Counted from the stretch's first letter, positions 10,451 through 23,520 are shown. The stretch is 64,000 nucleotides of DNA from Sequoia sempervirens (GCA_007258455.2 VDFB02193867.1:567203742-567267741), one strand, 5' to 3'. Notes: generated by a model not told the origin, from the letters alone. Made by a program: numbers and translations.

Positions 10451-13400
10451 TGGTAGCAATTTTTCACGGGCTTTTAATATTTTAAAGTCTATTTAATATG
10501 CTTTTTACCTTGACATGAATGCAAGAAAAAGGTTTTTTCACTTAAGGTGAATATTAAGTCATCATAAAGGTGTAATTAATGACATTTACTATTTTACCAT
10601 TTTGCTTGTTGGAAAAGCTTTATCCGTAAGACTTGTTTTAATCTCTCTTAGCTGGTTTTTACGGTGAAATTAATTGTAATTAATGTATAAGCTATAGTTG
10701 TGCATTCTTGTTGAGTATTCTGCCTAGAAACTTTTATGAATTGTTTTGTATGATATTTTTACATAGAAGAAGAATGAATATATCTGGTTGAGAGCACGAA
10801 AATATTTTTCAATTGTGTGTGTAGTTGCCTATCGTACATGTTTTAAGTTGATTCTAAAAGACTACATGTGTTTAGGTTATGATAATGAATATATTATTCA
10901 AACTATTCTTTTTAGATAAATTGATTTGTAAAATTCTGTTAGAATTTTTAAATGTAAAATAGGATGCTTTAGTATTGAAATGTCAATTATTTTTGTGACC
11001 TTAGGGTTGTATAATATATTTTTCATTGTGATATGAAATAGCTTATTTTTTAAATCTTATACAATTACAATTTTGTGCTTAAGACTCTTTGTCTAGCTCT
11101 AATGTCATGTTATTTTCTAGGACCTATCATGTACATATTATGTTGGTCTAGCATTGAATTGTTGATCATCTCTATGATTGATTCTTTTTTTATTATTATT
11201 ATAATTTGAGTATGGCTCATTTCTCTCACAATTCCTTATTATTTTTTGATAAGTTATTAATTATTATTATCTCACTTAACCCCAATAGCTAATTTTATTT
11301 ATCCATTTCCTTAGGACCAATTTGATCTTTTAGGTCCCTTTTGAGCCTAAAGTCATATGGTGTGATCTTATCTCAAAAGAAGGTTGCATGACTTGGTCAA
11401 GTCAATGGATTGGTTTTCACAACACAACTTTGACTAGGGACTAAGTTGCACAACCTACTAGGTCAACCTAATTCAAATTTTAAATCTCTCATTGTTGACC
11501 AACCTTCCTAGATGATAACTAATATCATATCAACTTGCACATCAAGATATTTTAGTTTATAAACTAAGTAAAATTATTTTATAGGTAGATGTGGGTCATT
11601 AGAAGAGGATTGAAAAATCATTTATAATTAAATTTGCAATCATCATATGACTAAAAAAATTATTCAATTACACAACACTTCAAAACATTAGTTTTGAATC
11701 ATTCAAGTACATCATATCCTAGACATGTTTACAAAATTATATCAACCTCTTAGGAACTTTATAAAATAATATATGATATTAAAAAAATATCATCAACACA
11801 CCCCCACTATATTTCTCAATATAACTCATTATCAGATTAAAAAATATATTGTACATTCTAAATTTGGCTTGCTACTATTATGCATAAGTCGTAAAAATCC
11901 ACATACACATCAAACTAAGTTTCTAATGGATCACTCTTGCTCACATGGTAAAATCAAGTGGACTAGTAGAGAATCCAAGGACTACTTTCCCTATGCAGAA
12001 GAAGTTCCCTATGGATAGCGGTAATATTAATTTGTCTTATGACCAATTATATAGGGTTCTTCTCTTTGTGAGGGACAATATTCATATGGATCATTTTTTT
12101 ATTCTTATTTTTTCTAATATTTAAATGTGCATGCATGAAAATATTTAATTAAAATTTATATAAGAAATTTGTTAAGAAATGGTTATATTTATCTTAACAA
12201 TTAAGTGTGAGGATGCAAAATGTACAAGGAAAGTACATGTGCATGCAAATAATTTTTAAATGAATTAATTTCATTATTTACTTTGAATGCTTATGTTGAA
12301 TTTTTTTAGAATAATGCTTTTTGGTTTTTGATTTTAATGTTTATATTTTGATAAAAAGTGTATCATTTAGTTGATGGCGATGAGCCCTAGCATTGCCTCA
12401 TTTGATGATCTTTTCCCCTATTTTCATTTTCCTTTCCAAATATTTTACATCTTTTAACAAATTTTTTAATTGATATTGTGATAAAAATTATTAATTTTAA
12501 ATGTATGTTGTTTAATTAAATGGTACTATATCAAATTAGTTATTTTCATAATAATATAGTATTTCCTATATTAGTCATCATAATTGACATGCTCATGATT
12601 ATTTGAAGGATAGAAAAATAGATTTTAATGGATCCAACCACTACCTATAACAACCAAGGTTTGAAACCTACAACCATGACCATAACATGCCTATGATTGT
12701 GATGGAATATTCCATGTAGCCATGATAGTAGTCTTCATCTCTTTGAAACACTTCCTTGCATGATTGGGTCTTTTTTCTCATTGTTATTGGCTCCTAAAGA
12801 GCTCATTTCACCATACATTAGATATTTAAAGAATCCTACCATGACTCATAGGTTGGTAGGAAAACCAACTAGGACACCACTATAATTTCCTAATCCAAAA
12901 GAATAATATAAATTTATTTCTTTACCTTTCACAAACAATTATTATTTGAATAACAACATTGTCATCCCTAGGAACTCAAATCTTAGATAACTCAAGTTAA
13001 AATTACTATTTATGTATTAAAAATATTATTACATTTCAAAATAGAAAATAACAAAAATAATTTCTAATCTTCTTGTTATAATGAACTACAAATAATAAGG
13101 GTAAATTGGAATCTCTATCTTATTACTAGATAGAATTTTAAAATAAATAGAAAATAGACTATAGCCTGATTAGATGTAACATCAATAAACTATCATGAGC
13201 ATATCCATGGAAAACAACAAACAACTTCAATACAATACAACTAAATCTATGAACAAGGAATCTTTGATGTGACCTCTAAGTGAGATCGTCCTCCAACCAA
13301 AGGGGTGGCATCCCCTAACCTTTGAAATCAAAAGAATTTCATCCTATGATCTATGATAGATCTACGAGGTTTCATCCTTAGATCCACATATTTGAACACA

Positions 13401-15009
13401 AGTCCTCAAAATAAATTAGGAAAAGAATTTGATTAAGTGTAGATAATTCCCCTTAAATGGATGCTTCACCATTTTATATCCATCATAACAATAATGGGTT
13501 GGCCAAAACACAAATCCACAAATCTAGATTCAAACAATGATTATGGGTGGAAAAAGTCCCACTTTTGAAAGTTATGATGCCAAAACTAACCATTAATGAC
13601 ATTATGACACTTGATGGGACATTATGAAGAGAAAAAATAAAGAAAAGAATATTAACAGTTAAAAATCGGAAATACCACATGAGGTGGTCAGCAATTTTGA
13701 AGTATGAATGAAGCACGATACAGTTTATGATCCTCCATTACTGCAAAACCCCCTAGCGTCTGGATTCACAATTCATTAATGAAATAATCTCTGCAAAACT
13801 GCTATAACTTCAGGTATACTTTAAGAAAAGAATTATTCATTGATTGCGGATACGTTGGAATGGGTTGGTAGTAGAGCTCCTGTTCAAATGGCATTAGCCA
13901 CCACATCTTCCACCTTCGCTTTTACTATAACAATTAGTTCGTCGCTTTTTTAAAATAGGTAGTAAAGCCAGTTTTGAATTATAGATTCTTCTATTTTATT
14001 TTAAAAAATGGTTTAAATCATAACATTTTTATGAATAAGTTTATTTATATTGATTTATAAAAAATATTATATATTAATACACATTTTAAAAACATGTGTG
14101 AAAAAGCTTCACAATCTAAATTTTTTTAAATAAGATAAATTTTTAAACAAAATAATATAAAAATGACCAAACCATTATATAGTAAGAGTTTTTCTAGCAA
14201 GAGGACGTGGGGATCTTTGTTTAAGAGATCCCCCCATCCATTCAAGTATTTTATCTACTAACATACATATATTAAATATTAATATATGCAAAATACACCG
14301 AGAGTTATCTTTTCTCAAGACGTCTATTTTTCATCAACTTATTCAAAACAATAGTAAATTGCCCATATGCTATCACTGTTTCAATCATTCAAATAATATA
14401 TGAGCAAAATAAATCAAGCGAAAAGACTCAATAGTGAAATAAAGCCATAAAAGACTCAATAGCACATTAGAGGTTAAACACAAACATGCTTAGTTGTCTT
14501 ATGAGTTTCCCGTGAAATTTGAATTGATTGTTTTTAATTATAATTTGATTTTCAATACATATGTTCAATTTATTCTTTAAGCAAACATGATACAATTGTC
14601 AATTAAGATAAGATCAAATATTAAATTTATGTATTTTCTTCACAAAGATACAAGATAGGGTAATCAAACCCTAGTTTTGATTCTAGCGTGTATTAAGAAA
14701 ATGTAACCTTGCCAAGTTCCAAACCAAATGAGCCCTAGCAAGTCCAACAAACTCAACCTGGGAGACTTTCCGTCCCACTCAATAATAAAACAACCACAAA
14801 TAAAAAGCAATAAACCTTACGACTCCTTGAATCTTTGTTTTGTTTTATTGCAATAACAGATTATAACAATCCAATTTGTTTCAACGGAACTAAAGTCAAA
14901 TTTGTGATAGGTAAATTCAATTGAATCCAAAAAATGTAAAGCCAAACTTGTGAGAAATCCAACTCTAAGAGAATAAAGCCAAACCTGCAAACACAAAGTT
15001 TTGAAATGG
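10451..15009. other. AT-rich intergenic DNA, no gene seen
   Basis: Only short isolated ORFs occur, none with a recognisable domain or a plausible exon structure. No LTR pair, terminal inverted repeat or tandem array was recognised. Parts may be old, unrecognisable TE sequence. Confidence 0.4.
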
Positions 15010-15470
15010 TTATGATTCAACAACCTCTTTTAATAGAGGTCTTCATGAATTCAAAGATAAGAACATTTAAAGAAAGTTGTGAATAAAACATATTTAAAAC
15101 TGCTTTAAAAACAAAGCAAAAAAATGTATTTGTGTTACTACTATAAATAAATGTCCACTCTAAAAACTTAAAAAATTATTACATGACAGAGTATTTAGTT
15201 TTAATTTATTTTAATAGAGGTCTTCATGAATTTGTGAATAAAACAGCTTTAAAACTACTTTAAAAATAAAGCAAAAAAACTAAAAACTATTGAAAAATAA
15301 ATAAATACACTCTTGAAAAATAAACAAAAACAATTACAAATAAATACATTGAAATTTGTTAAAATTATTAAAAGTATATTTATGTTACTACTATAAATAA
15401 ATGTTCACCTTAAAAACTTAAAAATTTATTAAATGACACTAACTATTAATTTTAATTTATTTTTTTAATT
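15010..15470. repeat. Diverged direct duplication, second copy carrying an insertion
   Basis: TAATAGAGGTCTTCATGAAT with GTGAATAAAACA, ACAAAGCAAAAAAA, TTACTACTATAAATAAATG and a CTTAAAAA...TTATTA block occurs at about 15030-15205 and again at 15210-15465. The second copy has roughly 80-90 extra AT-rich bases between the first and second blocks. Non-coding. Confidence 0.65.
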
Positions 15471-18400
15471 AAATTGATTTTAAAATCTAAAAAAACAACA
15501 TTACTTAACTCTAGCGTAATTATTTTTATTTTACTTTAATTTATCTTTTTAACATTCAAAATAAAAATATTGTATAAATATATATTATAAAATAAAATAA
15601 ATCTTTATAATTATAATACAAATAACGAAATACTATTGCAATGAGAAAAAATGATGAAAATAAGTTCCTCAAAAAGGATAACTATATAAATAATAATGTT
15701 ATATAAATATTGATTTATTATAATAATTACTATAATTAAATTAATTATAAATATTAATGTTAAATTTTAGTATTAATAACAATAAAAATGAAATCATTAT
15801 AAAAGTGATTATGATATAAAAAATAAGTATTTTAGAGTGAATAAGATATCAAATCAATTTAAAACCGTTTTTAAATATGCTTTAAATCTACTTTAAATTT
15901 GCTTGAAAAAACGTCTACATATAATGAATGTAGTTATGCTAGTTGCATGTCATTTGAACATCAAATTCAAACTAAAGAGTTTTTCCTTACATTGAATTTT
16001 TCTTTTTGATGGATGCCATTGTAATATGCCTCTTGGTGTAATTAAGAAGTAGCTCACACCCTATGATAGCATAATCTTCATCTTTTCATTTTATTTTTTC
16101 TTTAGAATCATCAAATATAGGAGAAATGGTAAGATTTATTTGCAAGAATTTTCCACTATTTAATCAAGAAAAGGATAACTCTTCACATGACTCCAAAAGG
16201 TTCTTTATTGTCTTTATCGTCCATCCTTTTCTAGGAAGATCTTCATCATTCAAATCCCTTCAATCATGGAACTCATTTTGTGCATTGATTAGAAGGTGCC
16301 AATAAACACTTTTCATGGACCCAATTATTTAAATAAATCTCACTCATTAATTTTTTAATCAATCATAGCCCTTGATTTGGTATCCCTCCAGTCTATAAAC
16401 AAATCACCCCATACATAAGATTCATAAGAACATATAAAGAAATATTATTCTATTATAAATTGTGAACCAACATCCCATCTCTCATCACAAATCTTGAGCA
16501 CATACATGCTTTGTGTGAGCAATAAGAGAATTTTGGTTGGGGGTTTATTTTGATTCTTTTCTCTTTTATGTGTTAGCCTCTTAGTTTAATTGGTGGTGGA
16601 AATTAGACATAGAATAATAGTTTGAGATTTACTATTTAAGTCTTTATGTGTGTTCTTGTTTGGTTGAGAAAAGGGATCTAGGGTATAAATCACACTCTTC
16701 CCAATTTTTGGTAGTAAGAGATTAAAAATGATTTCAAAAAACCCACTTGGCTACAAACCTTGTAGGAAGATCCAAAATGGTGGATCAAGATTTTAATCAC
16801 TTTTTGGCGGTGATGGAAATGCTTGTGTAACTTGATTTTGATATGATGCAATGATGTAACCTAGGTCTATTATGAAATTTTAGCAAAGTGTTATGATTTC
16901 TAAGTAATTTAATGCAACAAGACAAAAATTGAACCAAAAAAAGGTAGAGGGCAGACATAGAGGCACCTTGTGTGAAGATCTAATGATGAACAACTGGTCT
17001 AGGGTGTGTTGTACCCTAAATTTTTCTCCTACTTTTTAAAATGTGATTTCATAGACCTAAGGTCTCTACACTATAGATTATGTTCTTCTAGAGTTGTTGT
17101 TAGAACTTTGTCTTTTGATGACAAAATCTGAATTCCTTGACTTGATAACTTTTAGGGTTTGAGTGTGTGAATGAGAAAATAGCCTTTCATCTTCCTTCAA
17201 TTCACTTCAGATCTATAACTTGCACACATGAAAAGAGGGGAAACATTGCACGACATATAAGGGTTTGCCTAAGTCAATCCCTGTGTTGGTATTCCTACGT
17301 CCAAAATAGAAAATTGTAATATAAAAGAGATATTATCCTTGTTTGGATAGAGGCTAATGATAAAAAAGTAATGAATTGAAAGCTTGATGCAACTCACCAC
17401 TCAAATTTGATCTCCTTATTGACAAGATGTGTTGGAAGAAAATACATATTATATTGCATGTTTTTTTATTAAATAAGTAGGGTAGGGCCCTGATCCCTTA
17501 CAAAATCAGCAAAATAGTCTAGAGTAAACAACCACCAGACAACAACCACAAAATAGAAGAGACATCCAAGGAAACAACATGATTGCACTCCTCACCCCAA
17601 ATAGCAGGTAACAAAGAGGAGCCACCAATAAGACCAACACAAAAGCAGCTAAAAAAGCACAACTCTAGCACAGGAGCTAGGAACCATCTACTTTATAAAG
17701 ATTGAGACCTTCTAATCCTTGATCTCCCTCGTGATTTCCCACAACCTCCAAGGCTTCTTCCTCTCTCTTTTGATCATCCCCTATTTTCTAAATTCAAAAC
17801 ATTACACAATGTTGAAGTCTCACCTATGCTTTTCCTTTGAATCTCCTTGCTCAAAATAACATTAAGACTAAGAGAGTCCAAAATTATTCATTAAAAATAA
17901 TATTTATAGAAGTTAATTGACTGGTAACTATATTAAATTGAACCTCCTTCAACCATTTTCATATTATATAATTGACTCATCAAGAATACCTTATGCAAAG
18001 CTAAGGGTTTTTGTATAATTTTTCCAATGTTTGCATCAATTCATCTATTCTCTTCACTTTGAATATGTTAAATGCCACAGACGCTGTCAGGCACAACCAA
18101 ATACTTCCTAGTGTCTTTATGTCCATAATTTCTCATTCCTCATCTGTTATTGTTGATAGTTTCTTTTCTTTCCCTTGTAATGGTTGCCACAAATATTTTT
18201 GATATAATTAATATTCTACCTACATTGTCCATAATTAATAATTCTAGCTAATGAACTTATTGACCTTCAATTTTCCTTCTTCAAACATTTCTCCCACTCA
18301 ATTGTGAGACTCTCCTACCAAATGACTAAACAACACTACTTTGATACTAATTTTTGGGAAATTTTCACGGAGGATGGAACAATTAAATTAATCAATTAAC

Positions 18401-19032
18401 CAATTCAAATAACAAAAACTAAAGAATATAAGCGAATTGCATAGAGACAAAATAATTTTAACATGGTTCACCTAATGTGGGATACGCCCATAAACAACAA
18501 TCCAAAATTTTATTAATTTCTAGCAAAAAACAAGATTACTTTAACTGGTAGCAATATCCACTACCTCATGCAACTTAAACACCCTCACATTTTTCTATGT
18601 GCACAATGCTACTGTTGTTGTGTGTTCATCCATGAACCTATGCTTCAATTATACACATTGTTGTGTGTTATTCACATTCATGTTGCGACTTTCCAATTTC
18701 CATTGCCCACAGTTTGCTACGTGTAACCCAAAGCATGATTGGGCTCAACATACCAACATAAAGGTAAATGATAAATTAATTAAATAAATAATAAATATTT
18801 AATTAATTAATGGCTATGATAGGGTAAAATCAAGTTTGGTTATATATTGTCAATTTTAGGTGCCTACATTAGTACAATTTTTACTACTTCCACATAGACC
18901 ACATGATGAATTAAGGTGGAATTGAGCCACTCTTTAACATGATTTTCTACAAGATTTTATTGATATGTATCTAATGGAAGCAAAAAATTTAAACCATTTA
19001 CATGCATTATCAAAATATTGAATAAGAAAAAT
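15471..19032. other. AT-rich intergenic DNA, no gene seen
   Basis: No supported coding region. A T-rich run followed by AAATAAGTAGGGTAGGGCCC near 17460-17490 could be the reverse-strand tail of an old non-LTR element, but no reverse transcriptase reading was found, so it is not called. Confidence 0.4.
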
Positions 19033-19412
19033 GGCATACGACAAAAAAAATTCACTGCTAGCAATTTGTCATGGGAAAATTCACGGAAAATTCACCGTCA
19101 TTACAAATTCACCACCAAGGAAAATTCACGGTCAGCAATTTACCGCAATGGAAAATTAACCGCATTAAAAACTCAAAGTTTTTGTGGTTAATTTTCCATT
19201 ACGGTGAATTGTTGGCCGTGAATTTTACTTGGTGGTGATTTTACTTGGCGGTGAATTTATCATGGTCGTGTTCACCGCTGGCTGTGAAATTTACTTGGCG
19301 GTGAATTTATCATGGTCGTGTTCACCGCTGGCTGTGAAATTTACTTGGCGGTGAATTTATCATGGTCGTGAATTTTGCCACAGTGAATTGCCGATGGTGA
19401 GTTTTCCTAGAA
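19033..19412. mobile_element. Foldback/MITE-like inverted repeat with a 50-bp tandem repeat in one arm
   Basis: The left arm (about 19049-19170) and the right arm (about 19184-19410) are imperfect inverted copies built of the words AATTCACCG, GGAAAATTCACGG and their complements. At the centre, ACCGCAATGGAAAATTAACC is mirrored by GGTTAATTTTCCATTACGGT with a short loop between, so the transcript could form a long hairpin. The right arm also contains a direct repeat of exactly 50 bp (19241-19370, about 2.6 copies), absent from the left arm. No coding capacity and no clear target duplication found. Confidence 0.72.
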
Positions 19413-21006
19413 CCAAGAAAAATAACATTATGACTTTCAATATAAAACTTTGAGGACAAGAGTTAACAAAAGATCATTTAAATTAACAAAAGATTATTTG
19501 AAGACAAGAATTCCTTCTTAAGTAAATATAATAAATCCAGAGGAATCCTACTACTAAATGCAATCTAAAACAAAGATGAAAAAGACAAGAGAATGACACT
19601 AATAAGAACATAGAAACCAGACACGAACATACAAACCAAACTAAATAAAAATTATGATAAAACTCACATAGACAAAAAAAAAAAGAACACTAAAGCTTAG
19701 CTTAAAGTTATTTCAAATGCTCGCTTTAAGCTATACAAAGGTTAGAAACCGTTAACATAAAATATAATAAAGGTTAAAGTTCCGTGGATTGTCTATGCAA
19801 ACACTTGATTGCTATGGTTAACCAACAAAAAATCCGAATTAAAAACTTCGTAGCCATCTTTCTACGCCAAAAATGTTGGATACATGACAATGACAACGAG
19901 TAAGAAGTCGTCAACGTAGCTCATGCATACATAGATGTTTAAAAAGGTGTAATATATATGTTATAATATTTTTGTACAAAAGAAAATTGAAATTAGTTTT
20001 AAGTTGAGTAAGGTAATTAGGTTTTTTTTTTTTACTGTATTTAAAATTGGTGGATAGAATTTTTAATAGGTAGTATACAATTTAATTATGATGGAGATAA
20101 TTTTGAGGTAAGAAGTAATTGTGAATACTTGTGTAATAATAAGAAATGCATAGAAAATGGTGTAAATAAGGATGAAATAGATATAATAAGAATTAATCAT
20201 GAAACAAGCTTAATATAAGAGTGTATTACTTGTCAATATATTATCATATTAAAATAAATATATAATCAATTTAAAATTGTATGTTTATACTAATTTTACT
20301 ATTACAATAATTAATTAAATTTTAAACATTCAAATTAATTTTCAATTAAAATGAGTCACGTTTTAAACTTTCAAGATGATTTGTATGTTTAGACAGCTAA
20401 AGATGATCCATATAATCAAAGACTAAACAAAAGCAACTTGCCCAAATAACTTAAAAAGAGTCCAACTTATTAGAAAAATCATTAAATCACTAAAAGTGAA
20501 TATAACAAAAAATATAAAGGCGTGATGTTTTAACTTTTTTTTAAAGAACTATGACTTTAGGAAGGGCATTCGATTTTTCCTTTTAATAGAATTTTTTTGG
20601 TGTTAGATAAATTTGAAAGAGCACCTTTCAATTTTTACGTAGGTTATGGAGCATGAATAGAGGAAAGAGTTACCTAGTTCCAGGCGATCAAATTTTTCTT
20701 TTTTTTGTTTTATTTCGAGGGTGTATTTTTTATATTATTTATATTTTTTTCATAAATAATATATCATTAATCAAATAATTAAGAAAATATAATATATAAC
20801 TTATTCATTATATAAGAAAAAGGAAAAGGTAAATCTAAGGTGTAGATCTATTTTTGTCTTGATTAAGAAAATACATTGAGAAATATATATAAATCTCATT
20901 CAGTTTAGTTTGCATTTCATTTCTTGTTCCCTTTTTTTTTTTTTTAACATATTAAATATCAAGTTAAAATTTACTTAATTCACCTTATTTATTTATTTGT
21001 TTTATC
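19413..21006. other. AT-rich intergenic DNA, no gene seen
   Basis: No supported ORF or element end. Several A- and T-runs occur near 20020 and 20930. Confidence 0.4.
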
Positions 21007-21336
21007 TATTTGTGTAATGGTCTCATTTAGTGTAGTCCAATCCTCACTCTTGCTACTTCCTCTATTTTATATTGACCATTTCATGCACGATGAGGTGTCC
21101 TTCAGAGGTTATGTGCTTGGCTATTATAAGACATTGTGGTGTGGAGAGTATTGGTTGTAAGAAGAATATATATAGCTATGTTTGCTATTGTGTAATGTAA
21201 TGTATTAAAGAGATAGTGAATAAAGATATTCCTCTGTTGAGAGTGGATGTAATCTATAAGATGAACCACTATAAAATTTATGTGTTCTGTGTCTAGTCTA
21301 GTTTTTAGATTGTTTTAATTGCTCTCTATTTAATTA
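21007..21336 (+). repeat. LTR of gene-capturing element, left copy (about 330 bp)
   Basis: Matches the LTR at 23189-23519 nearly throughout (TGTAATGGTCTCATTTAGTG versus TGTAACGGTCTCATTTGGTG). It contains AATAAAGATATTCC and a GATGAACCACTATAAA block typical of copia LTRs. Its left end has lost the TGTTGG start. The right end runs into a PBS. Confidence 0.82.
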
Positions 21337-21337
21337 A

Positions 21338-21351
21338 TTGGTATCAAAGCT
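21338..21351 (+). other. Primer-binding site, copy 1
   Basis: TTGGTATCAAAGCTTGG directly after the LTR; it matches the copia initiator-Met-tRNA PBS with one mismatch. Confidence 0.8.
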
Positions 21352-21965
21352 TGGTTAGAACCAAGGAGGAGTTGTGAAGAAAGTTGCGCAAATATGGAAG
21401 AGAGTCCCAACTGGGATGATTGGGTTCAAGCTCTCATGTCTATGTGCTATCCATGCCATGAAGAGAGACATGATGAAGTGGGAGTTATTCATCAGATTTT
21501 TTTGGATGAATTAAATGATGAAGTCAATTCTATTATTAAGGAGTTTCTTAGTATGATGGAATTTGGGAGTGACATGGAGCAGATGTAAGAAATAAAAGGT
21601 GTTGTGGCTCAGTCTGGAGGGAAAAAGGTTAAATTTGATTTGCCAATGGAAATAGATGATCCTTCTATCTATTTGGATGCTATAGAGGATTTGCATGTTT
21701 TGATAGAAGCTGAGAATAGTGATACCCAGAATGGTAGAGCTATGGACAAGGAGTTAAGGTTTGAGGTAACATAGGGTAACGATGAGAAGTCGTATGTGAG
21801 GACAAGGAGAAGGACACACAGAAAGATCAGGCTCTTAACAGACGATGATGATGATGTGGGTGTTATTAGCGAGGGGATTTGTTTCCAGGACAAGAGGTCT
21901 GAAATGGACGAGGTCAAGGGGAACTTTGTGAATCCCACTAAAGGGGCTAATGATGGCCGAAGTTT

Positions 21966-22192
21966 TTAACTCATGAAAAATGGTATGCTTATGTTGTTAA
22001 GTTTGTATTTGGAGAGGAAGACAAAGTGTTTATTTTGTATAACTATGAGGAAGTCTTCCATGGGTTTTCTACCCGCCTGAATGCTGCTCAAATTGAGGTG
22101 CTAGAGAAAATGGACAGTGTTCTTGGGATTTTTTTAGAGATTGTTTATGACCTGCTTATGACCCGGAGCTCGAAGTTTCTTCGGTTGGATGT
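21966..22192 (+). pseudogene. Captured subtilase (S8) inhibitor-I9 prodomain fragment, copy 1
   Basis: LTHEKWYAYVV, FILYNYEEVFHGFSTRLNAA and VLGIFLEIVYDLLMTRSSKF follow the layout of the I9 prodomain of plant subtilases, which folds the protease and is then cut off. In that family the block ends shortly before the catalytic domain. Here only the prodomain is present; no catalytic Asp, His or Ser region follows, so no protease can be made. Confidence 0.85.
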
Positions 22193-22276
22193 TGATGTAC
22201 AACAATGTGGTCAGAAGGGGAAAATTTTGGGTAGGACGTTGTGGTCGGTGTTCTGTACATGAGAGTATGGCCGTAG

Positions 22277-22560
22277 ATGCCTATAACTGATCTGACGGTT
22301 GTTGGACAATGGAGGGAAACTGTGCTTAGTCTTAAGCCTGATAGGCTGTCTAATCCAGTCTCTGGTTTGACTGTTTGGGATCCAAAAGGGTATTTGATTG
22401 ATTTGAAAAGTATGAAGATAACTAGTGATGCAAAGATTTTGGATATTAAGAAGGCCAGGTTGTTACTGAAGTTAGTGACATAGACTAATCCAAAGCATCC
22501 GCTAGGTTGGATTGCAGTTGCAATGATGGAGGCTGATAAGGGGTTTTTGTTCAAATTTTG
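22277..22560 (+). pseudogene. Captured PRP6/STA1-type splicing factor fragment, copy 1
   Basis: LTVVGQWRETVLSLKPDRL, DPKGYLIDLKSMKITSDAK and DIKKARLLLK, then TNPKHPLGWIAVA after one TAG, follow the plant homologue of pre-mRNA-processing factor 6 just before its HAT/TPR-like repeats. The real protein is a U4/U6.U5 tri-snRNP component of well over 900 residues; this piece covers under 100. The identification rests on remembered family sequence, but the match is long and specific. Confidence 0.8.
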
Positions 22561-22639
22561 GAGGGTTGTAAAGGATGCACTTTCCATGTCATTAATACTT
22601 AGTGCTTTGTGTAGAAAAGTTGGCTTGCCTCTCTCCTTG

Positions 22640-23053
22640 TCACTTATCTTGTTGCCTACAGAGGTGAATCACTTTGGCAATGCACAGTCGAGGGAAGTAT
22701 TGTCAGAATTACATGGAAATCAAAAGATAGAGCTGGAGCATATGGCAATTGACAAAGGAGTTTTTGTCGCTATTCACAAGGGTATTTGTTTGATTAATGA
22801 GTTTGACAAGATGAACAATCAAGAATTTGAAGGAATGAAGCGGTTTGATGCCAGAGTGGCATTAATTGAAGCAATTGAGAAGGAGCAGGAAAAATGTGCA
22901 ATCGAAGCAATTGAGAAGAGTAAGGGTTGTGTTAGCCTACATGAGTACTTGGATCTCAATATCAAAGGCATGTCCATGAAAGACTTCAAAAATGCAATGG
23001 GAAAAATCTTGCAAAAGGAAGGTGTTACGATTGATTGGGAAACTTGGAAATGA
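22640..23053 (+). pseudogene. MCM Walker B-like and unidentified charged C-terminal piece, copy 1
   Basis: KGICLINEFDKMNNQ resembles the Walker B segment of MCM helicases (ICLIDEFDKMND) with one Asp changed to Asn. Only about 15 residues match; the flanks do not, so the segment may come from an MCM gene or be chance. The following 70 residues (DARVALIEAIEKEQEK to WETWK) are charged, probably helical, and match nothing I recognise. Both parts are conserved in copy 2, where the Walker B residue reads Asp. Confidence 0.5.
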
Positions 23054-23093
23054 TTTATATGAAGTGTCCTTGAATAGAGGTTGAAATCTTGTA

Positions 23094-23188
23094 ATGCTGG
23101 CTTGTTTTCAAAGTGATGATCGGATTGAAAATGCAGGGGCTATCTCTAGGCAGCTTTTACAACTCGGATTGGACTTCAAGTGGGATAT
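23094..23188 (+). other. 3' untranslated tail and PPT of copy 1
   Basis: This segment recurs in copy 2 at 31515-31612 after the inserted element. It ends in TCAAGTGGGATATTG, the usual copia PPT layout next to an LTR starting TGTTGG. A short ORF here continues into the LTR and is not considered real. Confidence 0.7.
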
Positions 23189-23519
23189 TGTTGGTGTAAC
23201 GGTCTCATTTGGTGCAGTCCAATCCTCACTCCCACTACTTCCTCTATTTTATATTGACCATTGCATGCATGATGAGGCATCCTTCAGAGTTTATGTGGTT
23301 GGCTATTATAAGACATTGTGGTGTGGACAATATTAGTTGTAAGAAGCATGTATATAGTTGTGTTTGCTGCTGTGTAATGTAATGTATTAAAGAGAGTGAA
23401 TAAAGATATTCCCCTATTGAGAGTGGATGTACTCTATAAGATGAACCACTATAAAATTTATGCGTTTTGTGTCTAATCTAGTTTTTAGATTGTTTTAATT
23501 GCTCTCTTTTTATTTAACA
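23189..23519 (+). repeat. LTR of gene-capturing element, middle copy (331 bp)
   Basis: Starts TGTTGGTGTAACGG and ends TTTAACA, giving TG..CA ends. It serves both as the 3' LTR of copy 1 and the 5' LTR of copy 2. AATAAAGATATTCC is a likely poly(A) signal region. Confidence 0.9.
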
Positions 23520-23520
23520 A

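Larger units (their letters stand above)
21394..23053 (+). pseudogene. Chimeric captured-gene coding region, copy 1
   Basis: An ATG lies 56 nt after the PBS. Segments in order: an unidentified N-part (PNWDDWVQALM, then an acidic TDDDDDVGVISEG stretch, 21394-21958); a subtilase inhibitor-I9 prodomain piece (about 21966-22192); a PRP6/STA1-like piece (about 22277-22560); an unidentified hydrophobic spacer; GICLINEFDKMN, an MCM-type Walker B match (about 22781-22816); and an unidentified charged C-part ending TIDWETWK at 23053. Comparison with copy 2 shows that the stop at 21586, the stop near 21772 and the one-base shift near 21957 are private to copy 1. The N-part and subtilase piece were thus probably one frame in the ancestor. 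The PRP6 and MCM-like pieces also share a frame, across one stop near 22482. The function of such a chimera is unknown. Confidence 0.78.

Noticed and set aside
11773..12018. 81-codon ORF
   Set aside because: AT-rich, no domain, no splice context, isolated; expected by chance in this composition.
13483..15023. Short minus-strand ORFs (77 and 68 codons)
   Set aside because: No recognisable motif or neighbour support; chance ORFs.
17455..17660. 3' end of a non-LTR (LINE) element
   Set aside because: A T-run followed by GGGTAGGGCCC is suggestive, but no RT or endonuclease reading and no target duplication were found.
18011..18787. Two plus-strand ORFs of about 62 codons
   Set aside because: Low complexity, no homology recognised, no exon structure.
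22781..22816. Functional MCM helicase
   Set aside because: Only about 15 residues match; Walker A, arginine finger and the rest of the AAA+ domain are absent.
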